Of a DNA stretch of 64,000 nt, positions 43,432 through 56,900 are shown one piece after another. The notes under the pieces were generated by a model. The model made no database searches. It saw only the letters and a program-made list of their open reading frames with translations, and was not told where the DNA came from. The DNA lies in contig CP075497.1 of the NCBI GenBank assembly GCA_021613535.1, positions 5,890,001 to 5,954,000 of the forward strand. The letters are read 5' to 3'. The stretch is from Adineta vaga (taxonomy: Eukaryota > Rotifera). The position numbers and the translations under genes were made by a program. Position 1 is the first letter of the stretch; every line of letters begins with the position of its first letter.

Positions 43432-46402
43432 TTAAAAATCTTCGATTTTCACATGTAAAAAGATTGTTCCATGAATATAATCTCCATTTTTTGCTTTCAA
43501 TTTCACATGTCGATAGCCCAATTGAAGTGCATGAAATGGAACACATGCCTGTCCAAGAAATGTCGAACGACCATATCGATCATGATCACGTACTTGAAAA
43601 ATAACTAAACATAATTCTGGACAATAAATATCTGCTGACATTTTATGATCCCAAATTGGATTTAAACCATTATTACGTACAGATGGTGTTCGATGTTCAG
43701 TATAATCACAGTCAATACCGTATGTACAAACTTTCACATAAGGATCAGATATATCTGAATCTTCAACTGAATTATTTTCTTTTGGTAAATGTTGTCCACT
43801 GATAATATGAATTTGTAAACGTTTGCCTTTATCATAGAATTTCTCTTTCGGATCAAATGATCGATCAGTTGCTAATAAACAGGGTGGTTTTAACAGATAA
43901 CCACATCCACCATTATCACTGAAAAATCCATTTTGTAGACACATTGATTCATCATTCGTTTGATAGTTCAGTGCAACCATTTGTATACCTTGATACATAA
44001 AAACAAAAGAAGATGTTTAGGATTTACAAGTAAAGAAAAAAATCATCATACCATATGTCCAATAAAATAATGGATGTAAGTTACTGGAATTTTGTCGAAT
44101 TGTACCAGGATAAACACGTATTAAATGTCGTTGAGTTAAAGTAATTAACTCTTGATGACGTGGTGATTCCATAGCAATCAATTCATTTGCTTTCGATTCT
44201 TTAAATGATATAGAATGATGACATTTTTCTGTGAAAAGAAAATTGAATTTTACTGATTGATTTCGAATGATCAAGATGAATTACTCACGTGTAGATATAG
44301 TATGATTTATATTTGTAAATGAAACAATTTGTGCATAGATAACTAAACGAGCAAAATCAGGATGATAATCCTAGAATGATTTCCGCATAATTTCAATATG
44401 AATTATTGAATTGTTTCGTCATACTTTAAGATTTAGTTCAGTTTCGTCATCAATTTGATTTGATATGGGATCAATTGGAATTTGTCCTTTACGACATCGA
44501 CGAGTCTATTTTAGTAATCGAGTACATCAAAACGAAATGCTTCTTTTTTTTCTCTTCTTCTTCTTACTCGAAGAATCACTTTATATTTCAATTGTTCAGG
44601 TGATGGCAAAGTTTCGAAACTCTCGAGTAATGCTTCACTTAATAAATGATCTATGAAAACATTGAAATATGAATCGAATTAAATTTTATCTAAATTTACC
44701 TTTAAAAATATTTTGTAAATGATGTGCCATTATACCTTGTTGTTGATATGAACAATGATTTTCGATATTTAAAAAAAGTGGATAACTAATTGAAAAGAAA
44801 ATGGATTGTTTTCTGTAAAATTAATTGTCAATCAACTTACGGTGAAGCTGCGAATGCGACTGTTTCAATAGCAATTAGAATATCTCGAAATGAGATCGGT
44901 ACGGTTAATGTATTTCCATGATAAACAATTGGTTCCATATCTTCTCCATCATAACAATCCACTAAAATCACAACCAACGTGAGAGAGAGAGAAAAAAAAC
45001 AAATCTACCGATTGAAATGAAAATCATATCATTTACTTTCAACTGCTCGACAACCAGTTCGTAATGCATGTATATACGTTTCCGGAGTACAATCACCAAA
45101 AATTTGATTATTTCGAAGATATCTTAACAAAAGAAATCATATGGATTTTGTTTGAATTCAGTTCACTTACGTATTATGTGATGTAGCAATAAAATAATCA
45201 GTAATTGGTCGTGTCATATCGTGATAAACTCGATGAGATTTATCTGCATTCATTAAACAAAATTCATCATGAAGTAAAAGTAATCGTAGACCATCAACTC
45301 CCATTTGTTCACATTGCCGACCTTCAATCGATGGTTCAAATCGTGCAATTAATCTTGAACAATCTTCAATCGATAAAGCTGTGATATTTTCTTCTTTTTG
45401 TAAGAAATCTTTTAATTGTTCAATAGTTAAATAATTTTTTCTTTCAATTCTATTCGATGATGTCGTTGGTTCAGGAGTAATCGATGCTGAACGTCGACGA
45501 AAACTTGACGGAAGACTTTTTCGTTTTGTACTTTTAGATTTTCGAAAACTTAACGAATGTGATGGCCGTGCACGATGTATACTTGTTAATCTCGGTAATT
45601 TATGAATAACTGTATATTCAGATAATGTTGCTGCTAATTGTTCAGTAGTACTACTGTTAAATCTAGTAGGAAAAGACTTGATTGAAAAACGAAATCAATG
45701 ATTCAATGAAATGACTTACTGACAAATAATTTTCAATAATTCTGGTCGTTGGGAGACATATTTATAGAAGATTAAGAATTCGTCTTTATCTAAATGATTC
45801 AATTCATGAAAATTTCGTAATCGAATATTTGCTTGATTGAAATAATAATTGATTTCATCTTCATTCAATTGAATATTTAATGTATGTAAAAGACGACGAA
45901 CTTCATGACGATTTAATTGTCCTGAATGATCAAGATCAGCTTGAGAAAATAAATGCCAAATCCATTGATCAGTTATTTCACGATGTGTTCGAATGTGTGA
46001 TCGATAACGATTAATTAAATATTCAATACCTTGAATCCATCGTAAACGAATTTCTTCCGATTCGGCAAGTAAATCCAATGAATGACGATTATTATGATAG
46101 AGAATAGAAAAAGCTAAATGAGCTTTATTATCCGTTATTTTTCGTTTCTTTAAACATTGTTTCCAAACATTCGTTGTAAAACCCGAACGAATTTGATCGA
46201 TATCTTTAATACGACATGCTTCTTGTTTTGATGAACGTTTTGAACCAAAATAATGTATTGCATCTTCAGATAAAACTAAATAATATAAACGTGAGTAAGT
46301 TCGACCATTCGGTTTATATTTAATAAAGGTTGTTCGACGTTTAAGACAATTAAGAAGATCTGTTTGTTCTGTATCGATATTATCTGATGCATCGGTATTC
46401 AT
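43432..46402 (-). CDS. Phospholipase C delta-like (first copy)
   Basis: Ten exons (46402-45720, 45662-45171, 45122-45037, 44961-44841, 44785-44700, 44650-44568, 44505-44425, 44370-44289, 44228-44052, 43988-43432) give 815 aa. It hydrolyses PIP2 to IP3 and diacylglycerol at the plasma membrane. Domains in order: PH (about 15-135, starting CLKRRTTFIKYKPNGRTY), EF hands (one good loop, DLDHSGQLNRHE), catalytic X and Y halves, and a C2 domain (IISGQHLPKE, GLNPIWDHKM). Catalytic residues by position are His390, Glu420, Asp422, His435 and Glu469. Their spacing (30, 2, 13, 34) equals that of PLC-delta1, so it should be active. The X-Y linker is short. The region between EF hands and X holds a basic Ser/Arg-rich insert (45470-45560). 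Confidence 0.93.
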
Positions 46403-47742
46403 AATTCTAAATGATTACATTTCGAAACAAAGAACTTAATTAACAAACAATCATATGCATACCTTTTCCATTGTATTTCATCCATAATTTCTTCGCTTTT
46501 TTTTCTCGTGTCAATTGACGAAAAGAACTCAGTATGAGTAAGTCTTGCTTTTGATTTTTTGTCTCTATTTATTTATTATTAGATGAAGTATATGAATCAA
46601 TAATGTCCTTTTGATGTCTTTTCTCTCTATTCATTTTTTATATTTAGTATAAAAAAAAGTACGATGGGAAGCCAGGTTGAAAAAGAAATAAAAAACGAGA
46701 CAGAGAGAGAGGGAGAGAGAGTGAAAGGAGAAAAAGGACTTTTAAGCAAACTTGGCAAGAAATGAAAAAGACGTTTCATAGCAACTTTGAGTCATCCAAG
46801 ATTATTTGTTCTATGATAAAAAAAAAGAGAAAACCATAGAAAGATATGTGAATAGATTTCTTTCTAATTGATATAATTCGAAGTAGAATATATCAAGAAT
46901 TTATCCTTGAAATTGGTAATATGTTTTGTTTAATCATAATATTGACATGATACATAGTTGAAGGAGGAGAGTATTCAGTATAAGACAAATTTATCTCTAT
47001 GTTTCGTAGTCGGATCAAAAAGACATTGATTCAAGAACATGTCTTTAAACTTGAACTTTAGTACATCAGATGGATTAATCAAGGTCAACTATTTTTAGAA
47101 AAAATTCTTATCTTTAGATGTTCTAAATTGCATCAATAATAAAGAAAATATTCGATAATCATTTCTCTTTCTTCTATATTTATTTTGTAAGAAAATACAT
47201 TGTATTACCTTTTTCTTCCTTTCATTTTTAAAGTCTTTTGCACATTCATATCCATAACTATATTTAACTACGACATGCAATCACACTTTCCTGTGATTAC
47301 ATATGAAACTTTTTGAAAAAAAAATGCTTTATTTGAAATCACGTAGAACAGAGAAAGTAGTTGTCATTTACCTAGAAAGAATTTCAATGATCATTAATGT
47401 TATTGAATTTTAAAGAGTTTATTTTGTAGGAATAATAAATACGATGAATCGATTGTAGAACATCATAGTTATGTACTCTTTTCATTTTATCGGTTATTTT
47501 TAGCATACTTGTATAAATATTGTGGTCTATTTAAAACTTTGAATGAATAAGTACAGAAAATGAAAAACAAGTTGAATAATCATTTGTAGTTCGTCAAGTT
47601 ATATCGAGTCGTAAAAGTGAATAATGAGAGATTTCTTTTTATTTTACAAAGAAAGAAAAATCGAACTAGACTTTTTCCTATTTTGTTGAATTCTGTATGA
47701 GAAAATAGATACAATACATAGATTCATAAAGAAAGAGAAATA
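46403..47742. other. Intergenic region between the phospholipase start and the RanGAP1 end
   Basis: This is 1.3 kb of AT-rich sequence with a purine-rich GA repeat at about 46698-46726. No supported exon; it should hold the phospholipase promoter. A small frame at 47095-47280 on the minus strand lacks features. Confidence 0.5.
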
Positions 47743-50330
47743 TTATCCTTTGATTGTTGTTAATAATTTTTGTTTCATTTCAGTGACACTTTGATGTTGT
47801 TCACGTCTATTTAAGAAAAAGAAAAATGAAGATATTGCTTAAGAAAAGATAAGAAATAGAAACATACGAAGCATTTTGAAGAAAAATTGAAAGAAGATTT
47901 TTTGTTGATTTTGGTAAAACTTGATGAATATCAATGAGTGTTTGATAAATCTTATTATGTTGATTTATTGGACGACGTAAACGTCCTGTTTGTTCATCCT
48001 AATGAGATAAAACTATTCATTTCTGCAGAAGCAAAGCATTGATTTGCCTACTTTAATAAAACCTAAGGAAACAAGTAATCGTTCATTAAAGTTACGTTCA
48101 TTTGATGAGGAAAAATGCAACGCTTTTAAAGTATTTTCTAAATAAAACAAAAGATTCCATTTATGATACAAGATTTATTCCAATATTACCTGCGATTGAT
48201 GAACTCTGTTTTTGTGAGACAGAATTATCATTCCACACATCTTCAAGTAGTTTTATAGCACGTTCAATCGATTGATCATCATTCTATGAATAGATATGTA
48301 AACAATTCTCAAATCCTTTCTCAGAAATATCACTCTCACTTTCAGATGTTCTTCAAGTTTATCAATACTATTAAACGTTGTCCATTTACCGTCTTTAATC
48401 TAATAATGATATGAGAATTTTAAGAAAAGTTATGTTTTTTTTCTCATTTACTTCAGTTGTTGATGATGAACCAAAATTAAATGTTGAGTTAACATTAAAA
48501 TCAAATTTTGACATCATATTTGATAAACCACTGACTGCTTCTGATGGTTTAGTTGATGAAGAATTAGCGAAATGAAAACCATTTGTTTGTTTCATAGGAT
48601 TTGTATTGACAACAAATGATGGTGTTTCTTTTTCGTCTTCTTCGAGATGCTCTTCTTCTGCTTCTTGATATTCTTCATCATCCTCTGCTTCTTCTTCTTC
48701 TTCGTCTTCTTGATCATTATCATAATCATCATCATTATCTTCTTCTTCCTCGTCACTGCCTTCATCATCACTATAGTAAAACGAAAATATGCATGAATTC
48801 GAAATTAAATCAAAGGGACATATGTTCGTTTTAAGATAGAGTTTATCTATTCTTTAAGATTTCCCAATTACCTAAATGCCATTTGATCAAGAAACTGTTT
48901 GTTTTCAAGAACTTGACGAATCTCATCTATTCCATCGAGACCAAAGCAATTTCCTATAAAATCGATTATTGTTCATGAATTAATCCAAAACAAAGCAATA
49001 ACTTTACCATTTAAATCCAACACTTTCAATGATGACATATTCTTCACCGATCGTGCCACTTCTAGACCACCATCAATATGCATATCATTACATCCAAGAT
49101 ATAATTCCTTTAAAAATCAATCATATCATGAATCTTTTCTAATAATATCAAATATTTTTACTTGAAGATTTTTATGTGAAACTATAGAACGAGCAACAGC
49201 AATAGCACCTCGTGTACGAATAAGTGAAGATTCAAGATTAATTATTTCTAATTTTGGTAATTTCTCAATGACTGATGCTAATTTAGGTGCTGCTGTTGTA
49301 ATTGTATTATCATTAAGATCAATAATACGTAAATTTCGATTGTGAAGAAAAGCCGTAGTCAATGCTTCAATACCCGGTGGTCGAATGCCATTTTGTGGCA
49401 TACGAATTACTTCTAATGTACCAATGATCTAAGCAATATAAATATCATCATCTTTATTCTTTAGAAAACAAAAATAAAATCCTTTTTTACTTCAAATGCT
49501 TTTGCTAATGCTTGTGAACCTTCGATTTCCAAACGATTTCGACCAGCAATAAATTGTTTTAATGCAAATCGTTTTCCACCAGCTGCAATACTATTCTTAT
49601 GGCAAGCGATCAATGCTTCTGCTAATAACTAGAAATAATAATAAGATCGAATTAATTGTTTGTAAAAGCAAATGTATCGAAATAATTTTACTTTGCCACC
49701 CATACTACCCATACCACAATTGTTTAAACGAAGTTCTTCAAGTGTATAACATGCTGATGAGGATAAAAATGTCTCGAGACCTTTGACACCAATTGGACCA
49801 AAAGCGTTATCACTAAGATTTATTTCTACTATACGAGAACCATTGGTCAAAAGTCCTTGTGTTAATTTAATCTATCAAAAGCAAAGAGTAATTTATTGAT
49901 GAAAAATTCGAGAAAAATATCGATCATACCAATGAAGGTGGTACTTCTGTTTTAAGTCGAGTTGTAAATAAATCATTCCATATTAGACGCTAAATATTAG
50001 ATCAATAAAAAGAAAAAATAATGATTATTACGTTCTCACTTCAACTTCATTATGTTTTGCTAATGCTTTTCCAATAGCTGTTGCTGCTTCTTCATTAATT
50101 GTATTACCTTCGAGACGTAATGCTTTCAGTGGTTTACATTTTTCGATAGCAATACATAATTCTTTGACTAGAATTTACATCGAAAATGAAAAGAGAACGA
50201 TCTTGAATTATTCAGAGAGGAAAAAAACGAATTGAATACCATCATTTGCATTGTTGCCTTTTAATCCTCGATTTGCCCACGATAATTCATGATCGGTTGA
50301 TTTGATACTTTTTGAAAGATTATCCGTCAT
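47743..50330 (-). CDS. RANGAP1: Ran GTPase-activating protein 1
   Basis: A multi-exon gene (about 13 exons) from the ATG at 50330 (exon 50330-50240, [20 protein letters not shown]) to TAA at 47743. It activates GTP hydrolysis by Ran at the cytoplasmic side of the nuclear pore. The leucine-rich-repeat solenoid is clear: [80 protein letters not shown] and ELYLGCNDM-type repeats. It is followed by a long acidic stretch (48640-48780, poly-Glu/Asp) and a C-terminal RanGAP1_C helical domain ending in [14 protein letters not shown] could not find the SUMO site motif with certainty. Several introns are only 50-60 nt. Confidence 0.93.
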
Positions 50331-52371
50331 TTGAAATTCGAATAAGAATAATGTAAAAAGAATAGATGAACAAAAGAAATCTAAATAGAAAATCAAATTA
50401 AAATGTGAGAATAATTTAGTTGTCCTATGTCTGTTAGTTCTCACTCGCACTCCTCAAATTCGACTACAATGAACACAACTTCGAAATATATCAGAATAGA
50501 TTGGATATCATGTAATTGTTGAAAATATAATTATTAAATAGAAAAAAGATGTCGCTATTTTTCACCTATCATTAGTAAAATGATTCTCTTTACTATGTCT
50601 CAATATTTATTAGCAATAATTGCGTGATTTCATAATGAATTAATCTTCTATTCAATTGAGATATGTCTCGTTCTCATTTAGTTTCTAATAATAAGACAAA
50701 GGCTACGAACTTATCATCCTTACATATAATTGCGTGACAATCATTTCAATGTGAAAATTTTCTTTTTGAATTTCCCATAGAAACATGTTGTTGAAGAAAT
50801 GCGTAGTATTCTTTATTATAACAAAATAAGTAGGTTAACGACATGAATAGTTGATTTTTTGGAAAAGATATTTATGCACAATTATCTTCGACATTACAAT
50901 AATATGACTAAGAGATACATGTTTTTAAATTATTGAGCAGAATAACAACTAGAAATTATGATGTACCAAAACTTGTAAACAACATCTGTAATTTGATCTG
51001 GTTTAAAAGAAAAATCAATCATACAGATACGATTGCTCTATTAATGAAAATATCTTTGAAAAACTGTCACTTTCATCAAAGCGGAAAAGATCTAAGAGAA
51101 TTTTTCTTTTCCAGTACCATCAAATCTTCAGAGGAAGAAAAATTTATCGGAATCATCGTCTATAAACATTCCTTCTGTGTTCTATTTGGATGACAATTGA
51201 TTTGTAATATAAAATGATATTTTGATAGTTATAAACATGCTAATTGAAATTATCATTTACAATCAATCTCCAGCAAATCTATTTTCATTATTAACATTCG
51301 TTATTGCATAAAAAACAGAAATAGATGAAAGATTTGTTTTCTTCATGATCATATGATGATGTCAATGTCACTGTAAAGAGAAAAACAGCAAGACAGTAAC
51401 TGGGAGACTAAAAGAATAAGTGGCAGAGAAAGAGAAATAAGAGAAAACGAAGGACAAAAAACAAAGTATGTTTCGAAATAGTTGAAAGAATAGTTTATTT
51501 TTAGAAATTGCGTTATAGTATGTAAGTAGACGAGAATTAGCGGACGTAAATGTTCGATAATCCCCATACGAAAAAGGTAAAAATAAAATATAAAGGTAGT
51601 GAGTACCATAGCGACATAATATTTTCTCTGTTTCATCACCATTCATAATTAATCTATACTGACTAATCATGACATAGACATAGAATTTTCTGGATTTTTT
51701 TTATAGTTGACACGTTTTTTTCGCCCGAAGAATACAAGTGCCTCTTAAGTTATATTAAGCCATACTGCTATCTTTTGTTTGTTTCTTTGATATATATATA
51801 TATCGATATAAGGTTGAGTGTACCAAGTCATCGGAGACTTTAGCGCACTAATCGAACGTACATTTGACCCCGTATATCTAGTTAAACATTTTTACATATT
51901 TCTATTATGTCTAAATTTAATATACACAATCATATAATTGAATTGTTTTCTTGAAAGTAATTTCGTAATAAGATTTCTTATAAATTTTGTGTTTTTGGAA
52001 GAAAAAAAATAGATTATTGAAATTTCTAGAGTCTCCTGATTTTATCTTTTCCTTTCACGCATCAAAATAAGTTTAAGATTAAAAACAATTCTGAATTGTT
52101 GGGTACAGATTTCATCGAGGACGTATCACGCCGTCTCTGTCTGATGTGTAATGCAATGTTTCTATTGCGCATGTCGTGATCCATACATTTTTCTGTTCTA
52201 TCCAGCCATCTGTCTATGTCGAATGAATAAGGACTCAACGATAGAAAAGGAAAAAAAAGATTGACTATAAAAGAGAAAACAACTCGAAGCAACCATTACT
52301 ATTATCTATTCAGTTCAATTCATCATTCGTTTTTCAGATAATATAAAACAATCTGATTGTTCGATTCTAAG
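50331..52371. other. Intergenic region between RanGAP1 and the desaturase
   Basis: This is 2 kb between two divergent starts, so both promoters lie here. Contains TA repeats near 51789-51803 and AT-rich filler. The open frame at 50933-51193 and minus-strand frames at 51349-51670 have no ATG context or family features. A T-rich AG acceptor at 52336-52337 lies 34 nt before the desaturase ATG. Confidence 0.5.
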
Positions 52372-53811
52372 ATGGTTTATATTGTTGATAAATTAAAAAA
52401 ATCAAGTACATGTATGCCATACATTCCACAACCATTGGATTTACCAGAAGTACCTTCTGAACAAAATACTTCTCCAGATTTTCCAACTCAATCAAAGATA
52501 AGCAATGAACAACAAGACGAAGAAGAATTTGTTAAGAATAATTATGTAGCAAGAACTTTATTAAATGAACCAGAATTACCAGCTATAACTTGGTCAAATT
52601 GGTATAAAGAAATAAACTGGCCACAAGCAATATTATTATGTATTGAACCTTTTGTGGCAATCTATGGTCTTTTTACTACAGCATTCGTTTGGCAAACATT
52701 TGTTTTTACAATTCTTTGGTATTTTCTTACTGGTTTCGGTATTACAGCTGGCTATCATCGTTTATTTGCTCATCGAGCTTATGAAGCAGCATTACCCTTA
52801 CGTTATTTTTTACTTATTTTCGGTGCCGGTGCTGTTCAAGGATCAGCACAATGGTGGTCACGTGGTCATCGAGCACATCATCGTTATACGGATACTGATC
52901 TCGATCCATATAGTGCACATAAAGGTGTATTTTATTCTCATATTGGTTGGTTAATATTTAAACCTCGTCGACGACCAGGTGTAGCTGATGTGACAGATTT
53001 ACAACGTGATCCAGCAGTTCAATGGCAACATCGAAATTATTTAACTTTATCATTTTTTATTTCATTCGTTCTACCAACACTCATTTGTGGACTTGGCTGG
53101 AATGATTATCGTGGTGGTTACTTTTTTGCCGGTGTTCTTCGTTTAGTTTTTGTTCATCATTCAACATTCTGTGTTAATTCTTTAGCACATTATTTAGGTG
53201 ATGCACCATTTGATGATAGACATACACCACGTGATCATTTTATTACAGCATTAGTAACTCTTGGTGAAGGTTATCATAATTTTCATCATGAATTTCCATC
53301 TGATTATCGAAATGCACTTAAATGGTTTCAATATGATCCAACAAAATTATTGATTTCATTTTTCAAAACAATTGGTCTTGCTACTAATCTTAAAGAATTT
53401 CCACAGAATGAAATCCAAAAAGGTCGTTATACAATGATTAATAAAGAATTAGATAAATTTGGTCGAACTATAGCTTGGCCAAAGGAAAATACTGCATTAC
53501 CTATTGTTACTTATGAAGAATATCAAGATTTATCGAAGAAAGATGATGGCCGTGCTTTAGTTTTAATTGCTGGTTTTATTCATGATGTTAGTAATTTTAT
53601 TGATTCACATCCTGGTGGACGAGCTTTAATTAAAAGTTATATTGGTAAAGATGCTACCGTTGCATTCTATGGTGGTATACATGATCATAATACAGCTGCT
53701 CACAATATGCTTGCTATGATGCGGGTAGCAGTGTGTAGATATGGTGGTGAAGTTGAACATATTAAGAAGCGTTTAGGACATGTTCAAACGGCAACCCCTA
53801 TATTTGCATAA
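52372..53811 (+). CDS. Delta-9 acyl-CoA desaturase fused to cytochrome b5 (OLE1-type)
   Basis: An uninterrupted 479-aa frame. It introduces the Delta-9 double bond into saturated acyl-CoA in the ER, using electrons passed through its own cytochrome b5. After a polar N-terminus come four membrane spans and the three histidine boxes: HRLFAH, HRAHHRYTD and HNFHHEFP. The C-terminal 110 residues are a cytochrome b5 domain with the heme-binding HPGG and a second His in the YGGIHDHNTAAHN segment. Animal stearoyl-CoA desaturases normally lack the fused b5; fungal OLE1 proteins have it at this end. The gene is also intronless. Both facts suggest a fungal or protist origin, though a gene-family comparison is needed to decide. 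Confidence 0.93.
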   Translation: MVYIVDKLKKSSTCMPYIPQPLDLPEVPSEQNTSPDFPTQSKISNEQQDEEEFVKNNYVARTLLNEPELPAITWSNWYKEINWPQAILLCIEPFVAIYGLFTTAFVWQTFVFTILWYFLTGFGITAGYHRLFAHRAYEAALPLRYFLLIFGAGAVQGSAQWWSRGHRAHHRYTDTDLDPYSAHKGVFYSHIGWLIFKPRRRPGVADVTDLQRDPAVQWQHRNYLTLSFFISFVLPTLICGLGWNDYRGGYFFAGVLRLVFVHHSTFCVNSLAHYLGDAPFDDRHTPRDHFITALVTLGEGYHNFHHEFPSDYRNALKWFQYDPTKLLISFFKTIGLATNLKEFPQNEIQKGRYTMINKELDKFGRTIAWPKENTALPIVTYEEYQDLSKKDDGRALVLIAGFIHDVSNFIDSHPGGRALIKSYIGKDATVAFYGGIHDHNTAAHNMLAMMRVAVCRYGGEVEHIKKRLGHVQTATPIFA

Positions 53812-53970
53812 TGTTTCTTTTTTGCTTTGTTTATTTTGTAGTTCCGTGTGTTGTACTCGTTTTTATTCACATGATTTAGTGATTATAATATACATGACCG
53901 GAGAGTTTTTGTGATTTTTCACATTAAATCGAAAAAATTTATTTATTTTTAAAACAAATAGCAGATATTT

Positions 53971-56900
53971 TTATAGTCGCGTCGAAATGATTTTATCATG
54001 ACTGTTTTTAATGCCAACATGAACGAAGAGAGTCGAGTGCATTGGATTATTATTAGTAGCTCGTAGATGAATATGTCGATAGCCTAATATGAAAAATATG
54101 CTTCTGGACTATCATTGATTCACAAATAAGTTTCTTACCTGTTTGCATCACTGTCAATGGTAAACAGAAATGTGCTAGTTTATCATCCACAGAAATTGGA
54201 TTGTAATCATTTATCGTAAAATAAATGAGTGCCATTTTTGGATACTTGATTTTGAAAACGAATTTTTCATTCCAAATTGGATCCAAACCATTATTATCAA
54301 TAATTCCTGTTTTTTGTATCTGTTGATCACAAGGTACACCATGAATGGAGACAATAACATATGGATCAGGAATGTCAGTTATTGTTGAGTTTGATCGTGT
54401 TAGGAACTGTGCACTAATGATTTTTAACGTCAAAGTAAGTGGGTAATCAGGATCCGATTGTGAATTTAATGGACTATAGTTTGATTTATGTGCGTTAATA
54501 AGATAATCTGGTTTCAAAATATATCCACAACCACCATTATCAAGAAACTTTCCATAACATAATGGCATAATATCATCTTCATTTTGATAGTTAAGAGCAG
54601 CCATTTGAATTCCATAGTTCCAAGCGTCAACTGGATTTGCATTACTAGAATCTTGTCTTAGACCACCGGGATATGTTCGAAGGATGCGCCATGTCGTTTG
54701 TAGAATCAAATCAGAAGGATTTTCACGAGAGATTTTTTCAAAACGTGTTTCATCCAATGATGATGAATGCAAGGGCGAATCTATTCAAAAACAAATGGTT
54801 AATTTTTGTGATACAATATATAGAAAGTTTACAATGAGCTTTTGCGTATCTATGATCACGAAATGGTACATTTTGTAAATAAACAAATAAATTCATTTCT
54901 TTGTTTTGAATCGCCTAGAATATGTTCGATATCAAAATGAATGAAAACGAAATCGTCATTAACTTGTTAATGAATTGAGTAGACGACTTACTTCACTCAG
55001 TAGATCATCAGCTGCATCGCTATTACTTAATGTATGATCTGATGATGATAACTTTTTTGATTTCGAACGCTTTTTGCTCTAATAAGAACAATGAAATCTT
55101 TTTCTCGGTAAAGTTAGATAACAATAAATTTACGCGAACTAAAACTTTATATTTCAGTTCTTCGGGTGATGGTAATGTTGCTGGATTGTCACCCATTATT
55201 TCTTCAGTGATTAATCGATCTTGTAAAAGACGAGAAAAGTATTGTGTTTAGATATTAACTCAGATAAATTCGTTTTTACCTCCCAATATTTCTTTCAATA
55301 TTCGAGCCATTTCTTTTTGTTGTTCTATCGAACAATGATTTTCAATATTCAATATCACAGGATATCTACAAACTAACAGTTACAACACTTCTCACACAAA
55401 CTTAGATCGACATTTACGGAGATGTCTTGAATAGATTCGGTTCCATATAACGAATGATCGATTCAAATGAACATGGTTTCACCAACGTAAATCCATGTGT
55501 CACTATTGGTTGACCATCACTTCCATCATAACAATCAAGTTCAACTGCTCGACAACCAGTCAACAATGCACGATTGTATGCTTCGGGATTACTTTCACCT
55601 GTCAGTTGACTGTAGAATAGATATCTAAAACAATATCATCATCATCATCACATCTTCATCTTCATTCACAATCAGATCAATTCTCCAATCGCTTACGTAT
55701 TATGTGATGTATTAATATAATAGTCACACAATGGTCTACATAGATAGAGAAAAAGACAAACAAACAATCAATGTGCATGATGATGATGATGATTGTGACT
55801 TACCTTGTCATATCTTGATATATCTGACGAGTGAAGATTGGATTTGTGATGGCAAAGTCATTTGACAATAACATGTTTCGAAAACCTAACAACAACGATG
55901 AGAACACAAATCACATGAACATGTCTGTCTGCAAAAGGACACTGCTTACCATCGAGACTCATCAGTCCTTGTTCTCGCAGATCACTATTGAGCTCAAACT
56001 CATCGATTAACTTTTGTACTTGTTCTGGTCGTTCGATGTATTCACATGTGATCTCAGTTGTGTCATGAAGATTGTTGTCTGTGTTTACAATAACTGATTG
56101 CTAAACAAAGACAATGGAGATGTGATATGAATGTCGAAAGGAGAGAGAGAGAGAGAGAGATGGAGTTACATTTTGAACAGTTTGAAGAAATGTGAGAAGT
56201 TCATTGATATTCATGTGGATGTTTTCGATGGATCGTGAATGACCATGTTTTGTATGTCTAAATGAGATGATTGATGAAAAAGAATGAGATGATGAATGAT
56301 TACTGTTGCATGACAGTGTAGAGATCTTTTCGTCGTGTTAGAAGATGGAAGAAGCCAATAAATTCTTCTGGACTCAATAGACCTTCTTCACTTGTATCTG
56401 CCTTCTACGGAAACAAAGTATAAAATGAATTCTATGGATTGGCATAGATTATTACTTTGAATAATTGTTCGAATGCTTTATCAGGTAGTTGAACATGTAA
56501 AAAGTTCGTTAATAATCGTCGACATTCTTGCTTCGATAGTAAATTTGATTTATCAAGATCAGCCGCACGAAAATATTTCAAAATCCAACTACAAAGTGAA
56601 TTATTGTTTCAATTCAAGATTAAAAAAATGGATAAATTTACCTTTCTTCTTGAATAAGATGATGAAGAGCTTTTTTAGAATGTTTATCAATTAAATTTTG
56701 TATTCCTGTCGTCCATAGATCTCGTATTTGTTCATTAGGTGCCAATAGATGAACTTCACTGCGATGATTATTGTACATAATTGAGAATGCACGATTTTCC
56801 TGCAGAAATGCAAACAAAACATTCGTTGCAACAAAATATTGTCGATTATGAAATGTATTTACATCCTGGGATTTGATACGTCGACGTTTCACCAAATGAT

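Noticed and set aside
50933-51193. 86-codon plus-strand frame
   Set aside because: Starts at TTG, with no features and no neighbouring exons in phase.
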